From NCBI RefSeq assembly GCF_041381155.1, contig NC_091134.1, forward strand, positions 61,310,902 to 61,374,901: a stretch of 64,000 nt of DNA, in the 5' to 3' direction. This document shows positions 9,195-20,180 of the stretch, piece after piece. Each line of letters begins with the position of its first letter. Position 1 is the first letter of the stretch. The translations under genes and the position numbers were made by a program. The DNA is from Argopecten irradians. Lineage: Eukaryota > Mollusca > Bivalvia > Pectinida > Pectinidae. The notes under the pieces were generated by a model. The model worked only from the letters and a program-made list of their open reading frames with translations, did not search any database and had not been told where the DNA came from.

Positions 9195-10526
9195 GTTATT
9201 CAATCAAATGTGAAATCTTGTATCAAATATAATGGATTTTTGTCTGAATTTACAGAAACACGTTCGGTCTATTCCAAGGCGAAATATTGTCACCGATTTT
9301 GTACAGTTTATATGTCAATGGGATTGTGAAATGTGTTTTAATAGAGAGAACTGTCCATCAGTAGAGAAATTGGTTTGATTAACTTGTTTTTGATTATGTA
9401 TGCAGATGATACAGTTCTACTCGCTGAATCGCCAAATCTCTGCAAGAAATGATTTTGATACGTTATATATAAATATAATAACGATTTTGTAAGTAGACTT
9501 TTAATGTTGATAAGACAAAAATAATGATTTTCAGAAACGGGGGTAGACAGAGGGAAAATGAATATTGGACTTACAATGATGTTAACATTTGATGTAGTCG
9601 ACGAATTCAATTATCTTGGTATGTTATTTAAATTACAATGGTAAATTTAAGAAAACGCAAATTCATGTTGCAAAAGCAAGGAAGAAAAGCTTATTTTTTC
9701 CATGGCGTAGTAAGTTGAAAAATCATGCATTTAATATTTCGACTCAGTGTTCTATTTTTTATACATATATTAATAGTATACTTGGATATGCAAGTGAAAT
9801 TTGGGGACATCATAAAGCTCCTGATGTAGAAAAAGGTGCACACTAACTTTTGGCAAAAACGTTCTTGGAGTAAATAAAACAACTTGTAATGATTTTGTCT
9901 ATTTAGAACTAGGAAGGTATTGCCTTTGTATATAACCAGAAAAATTAAAAAATTTTGAAGTATTGGATAAAACTAAAAAGGTTACTTCTAACTGTATTTT
10001 AAAAGAATGTTTAGATTACTAGAATTGAAACTAAATTATGGTCAATCAACATTAAAAATGAAACTAGCAAAAATTGGATTAGCATACCTCTGGAATGATA
10101 GATACGTTGACTGTTAAATACATTTAATATTTATTGAAATTAGAATTAATGAGGTATATAGACAAAAAGGTTATCAACAATATAAGTAATACAACACGAG
10201 GTACTCTGTATAAACATTTAAATGATAATTTTTTGTTCTCAATTTATTTAAGAAAGCCTATTGACACTGTATATAAAAATGTTTAAACCAAAATAAGAAT
10301 TTCGGCACACTATCTGAATATTGAAAAGGTAGAAAACAATATATTCCACGAGAGAATAGATTGTGTACATTTTGATGTGATTTAAATGAAACTTGAAGAT
10401 GAATATCACTTTCTATTACAATGTCCATTTTATGTTGATTTACGTCAAAAGTATATTAAAGAAATATTATTACAGAAGACCAAGTGTTTTTAAATTAGTT
10501 AAATTATTAAGCGTTAATAACGTTAA
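9195..10526 (+). mobile_element. LINE fragment (RT palm to C-terminal), clade unassigned
   Basis: Degenerate coding similarity to a non-LTR reverse transcriptase in several frames. The YADD catalytic motif is visible as MYADDTVLLAES from 9396. A long thumb/linker region follows (9616-9846 frame, with NYNGKFKK and YASEIWGHH), then a C-terminal segment with the EDEYHFLLQCPFY-type ending (about 10390-10520). The 5' end is missing and several frameshifts and stops break it. It replaces the body of a Val-AAC gene on the left and abuts the Tx1-like ORF1 remnant on the right. No target duplication is evident. Confidence 0.8.
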
Positions 10527-11204
10527 ATGTCCACAGTTTGTGTGTTACACGTGTGGAGGTCAAGGTCATTTCCGGAGGGCTTGCAAAACACAGCCGTGTG
10601 TGCGATGTGGAGAGATTCGCTTCGAGTGTGATTGTTTGCCGCGCACCCAGGTGTGTCGACACTCTTTGTGACAGGTGTGGGCGCTACGACTGTGATTGTT
10701 TTGACACTGGCGATAACCAGTACAGTGGAGATTCAGACGAGGCGGGTGATATTGCCAATGATGATGACTCGTGCTCTGTGATTGAAACCGCTGTTTCCAT
10801 TCCGATTCCCGATGGGCGTTGTGATAGCTCTGAATCTATGAGCACCAGTGGTGGGGATTGATGACGCTGACGATGACGTCGATGATGATGATGATGATGA
10901 TGGCGGTGATGCTGACGGTGTTGGTAGTGACGGTCTTTGTAAGGATGTCGATCGCGAATCGGAATCCGCTCTGAGTCAGAACACTATAACTGACGGTAAT
11001 GATGTTTGCTTTGGCGACGTCCTCGCGCAGCCAGTGTGTTCCAAGTTTTGGGATAATTATGGTGTAGAGGAGGAGGGGGATGATGATAAGAAAGTAACTG
11101 AGAGACCTAGTTCTGCTCAAGGGAAAAGATTTTTTTTTAAAATTAAAGGTTGGAGATGGTGGAGTAAAAGAAAAAGAAAAGAAGAAAGCCAAAAAGTTAA
11201 ATAA
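10527..11204 (+). pseudogene. LINE ORF1, 3' part (zinc-knuckle protein)
   Basis: A canonical CCHC knuckle, C-x2-C-x4-H-x4-C (CYTCGGQGHFRRAC), begins at 10549 and is followed by further Cys pairs (CVRCGE, CDRCGRYDCDC). Next comes a very acidic tract from a GAT/GAC run near 10862-10915, then a basic tail rich in K and R ending at 11204. The reading frame changes near 10660 and near 10850, so the product is broken. ORF1 proteins of this group bind RNA and form the ribonucleoprotein. A second degenerate copy of the same knuckle lies at 21596-21890. Confidence 0.75.
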
Positions 11205-11211
11205 TTTTATA

Positions 11212-12743
11212 ATGAACTTTGTCTTTTTGCTGTGCTTTTTTATGTTTACGATATCATCCATCAATGTTAATGGTTTAAGGGATGTTGTTAAAGTTAAAAA
11301 TTTATTTGAATACTTTCAGTATCATAATTATAAAGTTGTTTTATTGCAAGAAACTTTCTGGGATGACACTTTTGTCAATCAAATAAGTCACCTGTGGAAA
11401 GGTTACGATTGTTTTTTAACAATAGTAATGATAACAGGAAAGGTGTCGCTATTTTAGTGTCTAATGATTTTAAAGATGGTTTGATTGATTTTGATGGGTA
11501 TGACGGAAGAGTTTTACGATTGAAGATAACAATTGAAGATAAGGATTGGAATATTGTTAATATATATGCTCCGAATGTTGATAGTGAAAAAAAAACTTTT
11601 TTTGAACGTTTAAAAATTTGGTTAGGACCATTTTTGGAGAATCTGATTACAGGGGGTGATTTTAATACTACTCTTTCCACTCTAGATCGTACAGGTGCTA
11701 CGTCACATACGGTGAATCCTAGTGTGTCGGCATTGAAAAGTCTTATGTTTTCATGTGATATTCACGATATTTGGAGAGTTAGAAATAAAAATTGTGCTGT
11801 TTTTTCACGGAAACGAGTGAGTTTAGATACTTTATCGCAAAGTCGTATAGACTACTTTCTAGTAGCTAAAACCATAAGTTCTTTTGTACAAAATGTATAC
11901 TATAATGATACTTCGTTTAGTGATCATTGTTTTGTTGTTATGAAAATTGACTGTGATAGTGAAAGTAAAGGTCCAGGTATTTGGATTTTTAATAATTGTT
12001 TTTTGTTAGAAGATGATTTTAATACAAAAATAAGGTATATAATAGATTCTGCTAAAAATTGCCCTTTGTATGTTAATGAACCGAAAGTTTGGTGGGATAA
12101 TTTGAAATATAAAATTAAAAAGTTTTCTCGAGTTTATGGTAAGGATCGAAGAAAACAGAAAATGTCCGAGTTTTATAAGATTCAGAATAAACTGCATAAT
12201 TATTCCTGTGATATAGCTAATGGGAGATCCTTTGATTGTACTAAGTATGATGAGTTAAAACAGAGTTTAGAAAAATTTGAAAAAGAAAAGTGTAATGGGG
12301 CTGTTTTGAGGTCAAAAGCGAAATGGGCAGTAGATGGTGATAAAAATACTGGTTATTTTTTAAAATTGGAGAAGTATAGGCAGAACTCTAATGCCATAAA
12401 GTGTCTGCATGACAGCGATGGAAATGTTTTAGCGTCATCTGAAGAGATGTCTCATGAAATATTTAGTTTTTATAATCAATTGTATAATTGTATTGAAACA
12501 GATGATTGTGATATTGAAAATGTTTTAACTTTTATTGACAAAAAGGTATCTGAGGATGACAGAATCAAGTGCGATTCGCCTGTAACTGTTGATGAAATAC
12601 ACAAAGCTTTGTTTTCTATGTCTAAGTCTAAAAGTCCAGGCTTAGATGGTCTGACTGTTGAATTTTATTGCCATTTTTTTGATGATTTAAAATATATTTT
12701 TCCTCACATGTTGTACAAAGTATCTGGGAAGAAAAAGAATTGA
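11212..12743 (+). pseudogene. LINE ORF2, endonuclease and pre-RT region
   Basis: The frame starting at 11212 has the endonuclease N-terminus (SINVNGLRD and VLLQET, with the catalytic Glu). It shifts near 11400-11450 into a frame that stays open to 12743. That frame holds GDFNTTL (about 11656), SRIDYFLV (about 11842) and SDHCFV (about 11920), the conserved Asp/Asn and Asp-His residues of AP-type LINE endonucleases, followed by the linker and the start of the RT (SKSKSPGLDGLTVEFY). Only about one frameshift separates this region from being open. Confidence 0.8.
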
Positions 12744-13427
12744 CAAAAAGTATGAAACAAGGGGTTATTAATCTGGTTTATAAAAAGAGAGGTGATAAAA
12801 CTTTGTTGAAAAATTGGAGGCCTATTAGCCTTTTAAACGTAGATTATAAAATTTTAGCCCGGGTTATGTCAGAGCGGCTTAAGTCTGTTTTGCCTTCTAT
12901 TATTTCTGATTTTCAGTCTTGCTGTGTTGTTGGGCGTGATATCGCGGATACTATTTTTTTTTTGTGCGTGATATTATTGATCTTACTACACAGGAAGATC
13001 GTGAGGGGTATATTCTAAAAATTGATCAAGAAAAGGCCTTTGATCGTGTAAGTCATTCGTATTTGTTCAAAGTTTTGGAAAAATTTGGTTTTGGTGGGAA
13101 TTTTGTTGACTGGATTAAGATATTTTACCACCAATATTTCTAGTTCTGTAAAATATAATGGCAATCTTACAAATTTTATATCCATTCCGGAACTCGGTAC
13201 GGCAGGGCTGTCCAATTTCTGCGATGTTATATGTTTTGGCGGCAGAACCTTTGGGAAATATGATTTTGAAATCTCCAGATGTTAATGGTATCACGGTTCC
13301 TAATACAAATTTTGAATCTAAAGTGTATCAACATGCGGATGATACTACTTTGACACTTGGAAATAAAATGTGTATTGAAAATTTTAAATTATTGGAAACT
13401 TATAGTAAGGGATCTGGTGCCAAAATT
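12740..13427 (+). pseudogene. LINE ORF2, reverse transcriptase palm/fingers
   Basis: Three overlapping frames carry consecutive RT blocks: GVINLVYKKRGD...NWRPISLLN (12740-13018), KIDQEKAFDRVSH (about 13018-13060), and VRQGCPISAMLY followed by HADDTTLT (13158-13427). The catalytic Asp pair is at about 13338-13343; the residue two before it is His where Tyr or Phe is usual. Frameshifts fall at the junctions with the preceding ORF2 part, near the T-run at 12952, and near 13120. Confidence 0.8.
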
Positions 13428-14082
13428 TTTTTTAATGATCATGTTACCCATATTATTTTGCATTGTGATAAAAATAGCGAAATTCGTGACGAGTACTGGT
13501 GTTTTTGGTGAATAATTTTGGATTAGAAATGTCGTCGCTTCACAATTTAAACAGATTTTGATGTATGTAAAACCTTGTTTTAAAAATTTGCCTATGATTT
13601 CTCAAATAGTGAGGGGTTTAGATTAGGAAATGCATCTTTTTTGTATAGACTCCTATGCGATCCTTATAGCTTGAAATAATCTCAACTAATTACTTATTAT
13701 TAGACTTGAACTTGTACATATTTTGTAAATTTCTATTTGCTTTGTTTTGTTTATTGTTTTCATGTTAAATGTCATTCTTTATGTAATTTTCAATTTTGGA
13801 GTAAAAAAAAGATAATAATGCTAAGTTTATATCCATTCGGAATTCGGTACGGCAGGGCTGTCCAATTTCTGCGATGTTATATGTTTTGGCGGCAGAACCT
13901 TTGGGAAATATGATTTTGAAATCTCCAGATGTTAATGGTATCACGGTTCCTAATACAAATTTTTGAATCTAAAGTGTATCAACATGCGGATGATACTACT
14001 TTGACACTTGGAAATAAAATGTGTATTGAAAATGTTTTTAAATTATTTAGAAACTTATAGTAAGGGATTGGTGCCAAAATTA
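13175..14082 (+). repeat. ~255-bp direct repeat of the RT segment flanking ~400 bp
   Basis: Bases 13175-13427 recur almost identically at 13826-14082, including the HADD motif. Between them (13428-13825) lies sequence that does not continue the RT and ends in an A-rich run (13802-13810). The second copy reads on into the normal downstream ORF2. The arrangement is either a tandem duplication with an insertion or an assembly join of two LINE copies. Confidence 0.8.
13428..13825 (+). mobile_element. Insertion with A-rich 3' end inside the LINE
   Basis: This stretch is bracketed by the duplicated RT segment and ends with a run of eight A near 13803-13810 followed by GATAATAAT. It resembles the 3' UTR of another retroposon. 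I recognise no coding domain in it. Confidence 0.4.
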
Positions 14083-15414
14083 ATAAAGATAAGTCAGAAA
14101 ATCTTTGTGTTTGCCAAGGTAATATTTCGCCAAACGAGCTTGATAAGTTTCATATAAAATTATGCGAAAAGGTTATTTGTGTTCTTGGTGTGTATGTTGG
14201 TATAGATTTACGTTTATGCAACGAAAAGAATTGGGATAATAAAGTTGCTAATATTAGAAATATTTTTAAAATGTGGTCCCAGAGACTGTTAACTAAACAA
14301 GGGAGTGCTATTGTAATTAGTTCATTGTTGATGTCTAGATGTTGGTATTGTCTAACGTCACATACAATACTCTTGGCAGTTATAACTGAAAATTATAAAA
14401 AAAACTATGTATTGCTTTTTTTGTGGCATAAAAGTGCGCATTTGGTCGCTTATGATACTATTATTGGCAAAAGAAAACGATGGTGGTTTGAATGTACCTG
14501 ACATTGAATTAAAAACTTAAAGCGTTTAGATTAAATTTTTTTAAGGTGGTTAGATAATTCTTGCAGATCAGTCTGGAAATGTATGGGTTAGTATATTTTT
14601 AACAAAGTTCTGGATTTAAATCTCAATTTTGAGGTTATTTATTGTAAGTTTCCTAATAAGTGTCTTAGATCTTTACCCATTGTTTATCACGAAATGTTAA
14701 AGGCTTGGTATGTATTTCAGTCTGTTAACGAGGTCTTCTATAATGAGGACACCTTTTTTGTGTATGAACAGCCGTTGTTTTTCAACCCAATATTTTTGAA
14801 CAATGACAAACCTATTTTTATTGAATGTTTCGCTAAAGCTGGTATAGTTAAGGTTAAACATTTGACTTTAGAAGTTGTATCCAAGTTCATTCACTCAAAT
14901 GCAATAGTTGATGTTATCAAGGATAGTAATCCAGATATTTCTAGCGATATGATTTTAAATGATTATAAAATTATCATGGACTCGATTCCTGCTAAATATA
15001 AAGATGTTATTTTGAGCAATGTACATACCAATATAAGAACTGACTGTAGACCTTTCGATACATCTATGGATGGTAATGGGACTACTGTACTGCTCTATCA
15101 AAGAACTACCAAAAATATATATGGGTGTTTTTATTCGTCGATTTTTCGAAGAAGACCAATATCAAACAAAAACTTAATAGCATTAGCTACCACAAGTCTT
15201 TGCAATTACTGTATTTTCCATTTTTACCATGTGATATTGTTGATGTTCACTATCGTATTGTTCATAATACTATATTTTACCATGGAAAAGTTGAAAAAAA
15301 AAATGGCACAGTTAATAATGATCAATGTTTAGTTTGTAAAGCTGATTCAGAAACTTTACAGCATTTGTTTCTTGATTGTTCAGAATTTTCCGAGTTTTTA
15401 GCTTATATCCAAAC
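14083..15414 (+). pseudogene. LINE ORF2, thumb and C-terminal domain
   Basis: A frame at 14190-14501 gives the post-RT region (YVGIDLRLCNEKNWDNKV...RLLTKQGSAIV), typical of Tx1/L1 LINEs. The frame at 14694-15332 continues to the region found at the start of the short tRNA-inserted copies (about 14890 matches 3500). The CCHC motif CLVC...HLFLDC lies at about 15327-15385 in another frame. Several frameshifts are present. Interruption at 15414 by a nested insertion separates the last ~370 bp. Confidence 0.78.
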
Positions 15415-15751
15415 CGTAACTGTCAATAAATGAGCACGATTCGTATCCCTATCCCAAAGCTACAATCATTAGGAATATGAATTTCAAATAACTAAACTTG
15501 TTCTGAAACATTTTCTATTAAAAATAAAATTGGAGTAATCCCCCTTTAATTAGTTATTATTAATATTATTATCACTATACTGTAACTAATTCAGTTTTTA
15601 TTTGGTTATATTAATATATGTTATTAATGAATTGCAGAATGAATTCATGTTTATACTTTAAAATAAGTTCTGGAGATGACTTAAATAGGCGTAGCCTGAT
15701 GTCCGATCCTATTGATGTACATAATATCAATAAAATATTGTTGAAATTGAA
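15415..15751 (+). mobile_element. LINE 3'-end insertion with 8-bp target duplication
   Basis: It splits the host LINE after 'atccaaac' (15407-15414), which is repeated at 15752-15759. The insertion ends in TTGAAATTGAA, the kind of short-repeat tail seen at the 3' ends of some LINEs. No terminal inverted repeat is visible, which argues against a DNA transposon despite the 8-bp duplication. Confidence 0.65.
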
Positions 15752-16200
15752 ATCCAAACATAACAAAGAAACTTTTTTCAAAGGCTGATCAGAATTACTT
15801 ATCGGATATTTCTCTAGGAAGTCTTGTACTTCTGGGTTTTTCACAAGAAAGATCAAATTTATTAATCCGTATTTCATTAACTTCTTTTTTTGGAGTAGTT
15901 CGTTTCTGTATATTTAAAAGGCGCAATTTAGTAGGTAGTGATATGTCTAAGTGGAATTTGAAACTTTCTTTAAGTACACACTTAGAAATTACTTTGATTA
16001 CATTAGACATTATTATCAAATGGCAAAGAAAAATCAGTTGTTCAAAGAGTATATTGCTGCAGAGAATACATTGTTATAAGGTGGTAATATTTCTTTAAAT
16101 TCTAATGATTTGAGTTCCTTTGTTTTAGATATCTAGTTAACACTATTGTTCTCATTGTCTTTGTATTTTATTTTTTTCAAAGGAAAATAAATTGAATGTA

Positions 16201-16631
16201 ATAAATATATACTGCCAGCATAATAAAAAATAATGTCATATAATTTAACTCTCTGATATGTATTAATTCAAAACTATATAAAACATTTCTTTATAATATC
16301 TGAAATTAAAATTCAAAACTATAAGTTATCTCCTTATATATACCATAACTGTCTTCTTTACACTCAGCTGATTAAAATGGTATATGATATGTATATATTG
16401 TTTAAATAATGATGACATTAGATAATTTTAAACATTGTGTAAAATCCAGGTTATGTGGGAGAAACACAGGTAAAATCCAGGTAAAGTGGGAGGAACACAG
16501 GTAAAATCCAGGTAATGACGGAGAACACAGGTAAACTCCAGGTAGTGGATATGTGAAGCAGACTATAATGCTGTCACAACATAACTGGCCCAATTTTATT
16601 GTAAAAAAGTGGGAAGATAAAAGAACACACC
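16201..16631 (+). mobile_element. Insertion in the LINE 3' UTR with 9-bp target duplication
   Basis: The motif TTGAATGTA occurs on both sides (16192-16200 and 16632-16640), and the host 3' UTR continues exactly after it. The inserted 431 bp contain a minisatellite (16440-16545). No coding sequence or terminal inverted repeat was seen; the family is unknown. Confidence 0.6.
16440..16545 (+). repeat. Minisatellite, about 33-bp period
   Basis: Three imperfect copies of a unit built on AACACAGGTAAAATCCAGGT and GTGGGAGG sit inside the insertion at 16201-16631. Confidence 0.8.
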
Positions 16632-16756
16632 TTGAATGTATGCGTTATAAAGTCTGTGATATATTGATTTCAAATGTTTATATTAAATGAAATGTGAGGA
16701 AACCGGGGGTCCTATTTGCTGGGAACATAACAAGATTATTTTTAAGATGAAAAAAA

Positions 16757-16806
16757 AATCACGTTAGCTTAATACGCAGGTCACGAGTTCGAAACTCGTC
16801 GGAACC
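16757..16806 (+). pseudogene. tRNA-Val-AAC 3' remnant after the long LINE copy
   Basis: ATCACGT.AGCTTAA and the T arm (ACGAG/CTCGT) and acceptor 3' strand follow directly on the LINE A-tail, as at 4601. Part of the anticodon arm is lost and substitutions are present. This remnant is older than the copies at 4601 and 42664. Confidence 0.85.
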
Positions 16807-17000
16807 GGCAACTATTTTTTATTGCATTTAACTAAATTATTTTCTCTATTTTTGTCAAAAGAACGAATGCAATTTCAAACTTTCTTTCAAAACAGAATTA
16901 AATTTTAATATTCTTTTCCAGTTAAAAAATTCCTAGGGAAAAGAATGTGAAACAAATATTATTGATATCAAAACATATATAGGCATTGCATTAAGAAATG

Positions 17001-17040
17001 GGTTTCGAGGTGTAGTAGTTATCACGTCTGTTTTACACGC
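17001..17040 (+). pseudogene. tRNA-Val-TAC, 5' part, interrupted
   Basis: Tracks Val-TAC from position 1 to 40 with a few substitutions, then breaks into unrelated sequence. The 3' part resumes at 17888. Confidence 0.85.
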
Positions 17041-17887
17041 CGGGAGGATTAGTTTTTTTATGATTTTATATTTTATATTTGAAAGCTTTATTTTGCTTAA
17101 TTTGCAGTTGATTATTGCATTTTTGTTGCTTTATTCGTGTTAAATTAAAAATATAGATATACATAACATCAAGCTTAGCAAGCATATCAGAAGACTATTG
17201 CATTACTTTTCTCGTTGATATGTGCAATCGTAACCATATAATACTACCTGCTATTATGATATATTCATTTTACAATGTAATATTACATGCATGTATTAAC
17301 GGAGAAAATAATTTCACTTTTGATTTTCATTCCACAATGTTTCGCGGTATTCTTTGAAGATTTCTTTTTTTAATTTCCATTTTTCATTATTTCATACATT
17401 TATTCCCTTTTTATATTTTGTAATGAAACAATTCAATTATGTAAGGGTATGTTAATATTCTATACATAATATTTAATTCTACATTATAAGAACATTATTT
17501 TCAGACATTTTTATAATGATTGCAAGAAAGATTTGTTTGTTTGATTAATTAACGTCCTATTAACAGCTATGGTCATGTAAGGACGGCCTCCCATGTATGC
17601 AGTGTGTTGCGTGTTATGTTGTGCGAGGTGCGTTTTGGGAGACTGTGGTATATTCATGTTGTGTCTTCTTGTATAGTGGAACTGTTGTTAATATTCTATA
17701 CATAATATTGAATTCTACATTATAAGAACTATATTTTCAGACATATTTTATAATGATTGCAAGAAAGAGAAAACCTATTTGCTTAAGATGTGCTATATAT
17801 ATATATACAGATTGAAACATTGATTAACAGTTACTTTTAATGGATACTAGTTGAAATACAACACTGTCGTTATGTTGGGGGGATTAA
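17041..17887. mobile_element. Unclassified insertion in tRNA-Val-TAC
   Basis: 847 bp of AT-rich DNA split Val-TAC in the anticodon arm, with a 15-bp target duplication that has one mismatch (17026-17040 and 17888-17902). No poly-A tail, terminal inverted repeat or coding domain was found. A SINE-like repeat is nested inside it (17531-17687). Confidence 0.65.
17449..17769 (+). repeat. ~80-bp direct repeat flanking a dispersed-repeat piece
   Basis: Bases 17449-17530 recur at 17688-17769. Between them lies a 157-bp piece (17531-17687) with GATTAATTAACGTCCTATTA near its start. The same piece occurs in inverse orientation at about 23510-23665, and its first 45 bp at about 21870-21915. The flanking repeat is far longer than a usual target duplication. 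Confidence 0.75.
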
Positions 17888-17925
17888 GTCTGCTTTACAC
17901 GCAGAGTTCGAACCTCGCCGAAACC
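17888..17925 (+). pseudogene. tRNA-Val-TAC, 3' part, after insertion
   Basis: Starts with the duplicated target and ends with the acceptor 3' strand CGAAACC. Nine bases between the anticodon stem and the T loop are missing. Confidence 0.85.
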
Positions 17926-19145
17926 TCCTGATATTTTTTGTATGCATTTTAATTTCACTTTTTAAGGTGTAACTTTAAGTTAAATAAAATTTGCCTTTGC
18001 ACTATTAATTTATGTTTCACCGTGTTTTTTTATATAACAGTAATCAAATGCACTTTTGAATTATTGATGATATATATATGTAATAATAGCATAATTAAAT
18101 GTGAAAATATCAATTTTACTTTACAAACACGTTACTTGAATCGACCGATAATTATATTTTCTAAACTAAAGAAGCCATCCCTTCCCATATATGAATTTTG
18201 TATCGTTAAGTCACATCACTCATTCTATCATTTCAGCAATAGTGATAGATAAACTAAATCAGTTTTCAAAGATACATGAAATAAGCATATTTCTGTCAAC
18301 AAATATCAACATGATCAAGTGTAAGAGAATATTTGAAGACTACGTAGCATATCGGTTTCGTGGTGTAGCGGTTATCACGTCTGCTTCACACGCAGAAGGT
18401 CGCGATTTCAAAACCTCGCCGAAACCTCTTTTATTTTTCAATGAGAACAAGACATTAAACAAAATTACAAAATCTGCGTTATTTCTCTTCTCTTTCTCTC
18501 TCTCTTTTAATGGATATCACCGTATAATGTGTTAAATGTCGATAAGAAAACTCGTCCACATCAGCAGGAATTCGTACTTACACTATTCTTGTATAACCAG
18601 GAATTAAGAAAAAAACAACAACATTTTAAAGCAAGGCTATATCATATCACATTTTTTACATGAGTTTGTAAAATAGGCAAAACTACACAAGTAACATCAA
18701 ATTTAAGATTTTCAAAATGAGTAGCACAATGTATATGTTTGTAATACATAGATAATCCTCGTCTCTATACTATTCGAGGATGAGAACAGAGCGGATAGGA
18801 CAAAACGGAACGATAAGACACGGTATATGCTGCATTCATTCCCAACACGCCATGAATAAAAATAAAAATATGTCTGTATTCAAAAAATAACACTGCCAAA
18901 TCAAGAATGATATTGGTTCAACAAGCAGTCCTAGACAGCAGCTTGCTTCTATCAAGAAGTTGTTGTGTAAATGAGATGTTGATTTGGAAAATGCTGGGTC
19001 CGTTCAGGGAGCTGTTTTGGACTATACTTATTGTAACTTGACATTTAAATTTGATCATTAATTAATGTTTTCCAAACCATAACGCTGGCTATTGGCGCAT
19101 TGTAAAGCAGAAAAGATAAAAACCAAGAAGAAAAGCCAGTAATGT
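17926..19145 (+). repeat. Decayed array segment
   Basis: Recognisable Val-TAC to Val-CAC spacer, a degenerate Val-CAC at 18354, a shortened TC tract (about 18490) and the long spacer with roughly 10% differences, up to about 19080. The last ~65 bp (19080-19145) are the spacer piece around 'aacgctggctattggcgc' in inverse orientation. Divergence shows that it has escaped homogenisation with the main array. Confidence 0.85.
18354..18426 (+). pseudogene. tRNA-Val-CAC, degenerate
   Basis: The 5' half through the anticodon stem is intact, but the T arm reads CGCGATTTCAAAACC, with one extra base and a broken T stem and B box. Confidence 0.8.
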
Positions 19146-19229
19146 TCACCGACATTATTATCAGGACTACAACACCACAAAATTTGCTTCAAATTCCAAT
19201 AATTATCTTTGCCCCAACATTGAGGAAGA

Positions 19230-20180
19230 GAACTTCAAAAAGCTCATTCTTTAAGCGCCGTGTGAACTACGTTGGGCGCGTATTAGTCACTGAAGGACGG
19301 TATAGAAACTGACACCCAGACAAGGTCGACAAAAAGTAGTCAATTGTGAGACGCCAACTAAACCCGAAGAAGTAAGAAGGTCTCTTGGATTCGTCGGTTA
19401 TTATTGTCGCTTTATTAAGGATTTTGCGAAGAAAAAGAGATTCAAGAATGAAGGTTGAAGCTCAACAACCGTGGACGTGGGCTCAGATCAAAAGACGGCA
19501 TTCCAGGAGCTGAAACTGAAGTTGGGTTTAGCCGCATATACTCGGTTATCCAGATTTCAACCAAACTTTTGAAGACCACACTGAGGCCTCCCTCAATGGG
19601 CTAGGAGCTGTTCTGTACTCAACAGCAAGGTGAGGTCAAACGCATTATAGCCTACGCCAGTAGAGGCTTTCATGAGCTACAGACGGTATCCCAGCCCATA
19701 AGCTAGAGTTTCGTGCTCTGAAGTGGTCAGTAAGTGAGAAAGTTTAAGGATTACCTCTGCCGCAGCCGCTTTACAGTAGTAACCGACAACAATCCTCTCA
19801 TCTACGTCCTAATTTCAGCAAAGCTTGATGCCACATCACACTGTTGGGTTGCTGCCCTTGCCAGCGTCTATTTCGACATCTTATATAGGCCAGAAATCAA
19901 CAACGCTGATGCAGAATTCTATTCCGCTTGCCTAAAAGGATGACAGACGGAACCATCAAAGGTGTTTGCCAGCAACGTTTTACAGGACGATAAAGATCTC
20001 ATACCAGAGGCCAACTATTTCAGGAACAGCAAGCCGATCCAGAAATCAGTTGGATTATCCCTTGGGTTAGACGAGGACAAGCCACCACGAAGCAAGACAT
20101 TACTTGGATATTATATCACAAGGGGATTTGAGCATCTAAGGATCGCAAATGGATTGTTTTTAGAGAGACCGTCGTGAATG
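19230..20180 (+). mobile_element. Gypsy (Ty3-like) LTR-retrotransposon pol fossil
   Basis: Degraded coding similarity in several frames to the end of a Gypsy reverse transcriptase, the RNase H domain and the beginning of the region leading to integrase. No clear LTR pair is seen around it. It is broken, with at least several breaks, and truncated at both ends. It looks old. It lies between decayed array DNA and LINE debris. Confidence 0.8.

Larger units (their letters stand above)
10527..16757 (+). mobile_element. Longest Tx1/L1-like LINE copy, with nested insertions
   Basis: In order: the end of ORF1 with a CCHC zinc knuckle (10527-11204), ORF2 with an AP-type endonuclease (11212-about 11960), reverse transcriptase (about 12590-14080), a C-terminal domain (14150-16130) and a 3' UTR with A-rich tail ending at 16757. 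RT motifs NWRPISLLN (about 12812) and DQEKAFDR (13024) point to the Tx1/L1 group. The 3' end abuts a Val-AAC remnant at the same place as the short copies, so this is the same tRNA-associated family. Three insertions lie inside it (13428-13825, 15415-15751 and 16201-16631). The 5' end of ORF1 is missing. Confidence 0.88.

Noticed and set aside
10836-11264. 142-codon antisense frame opposite LINE ORF1
   Set aside because: Mirror of the acidic GAT/GAC tract and basic tail of ORF1; the low-complexity Ile runs come from that.
15415-15751. A hAT-type DNA transposon, because of the 8-bp duplication
   Set aside because: No terminal inverted repeats, and the end TTGAAATTGAA looks like a LINE tail.
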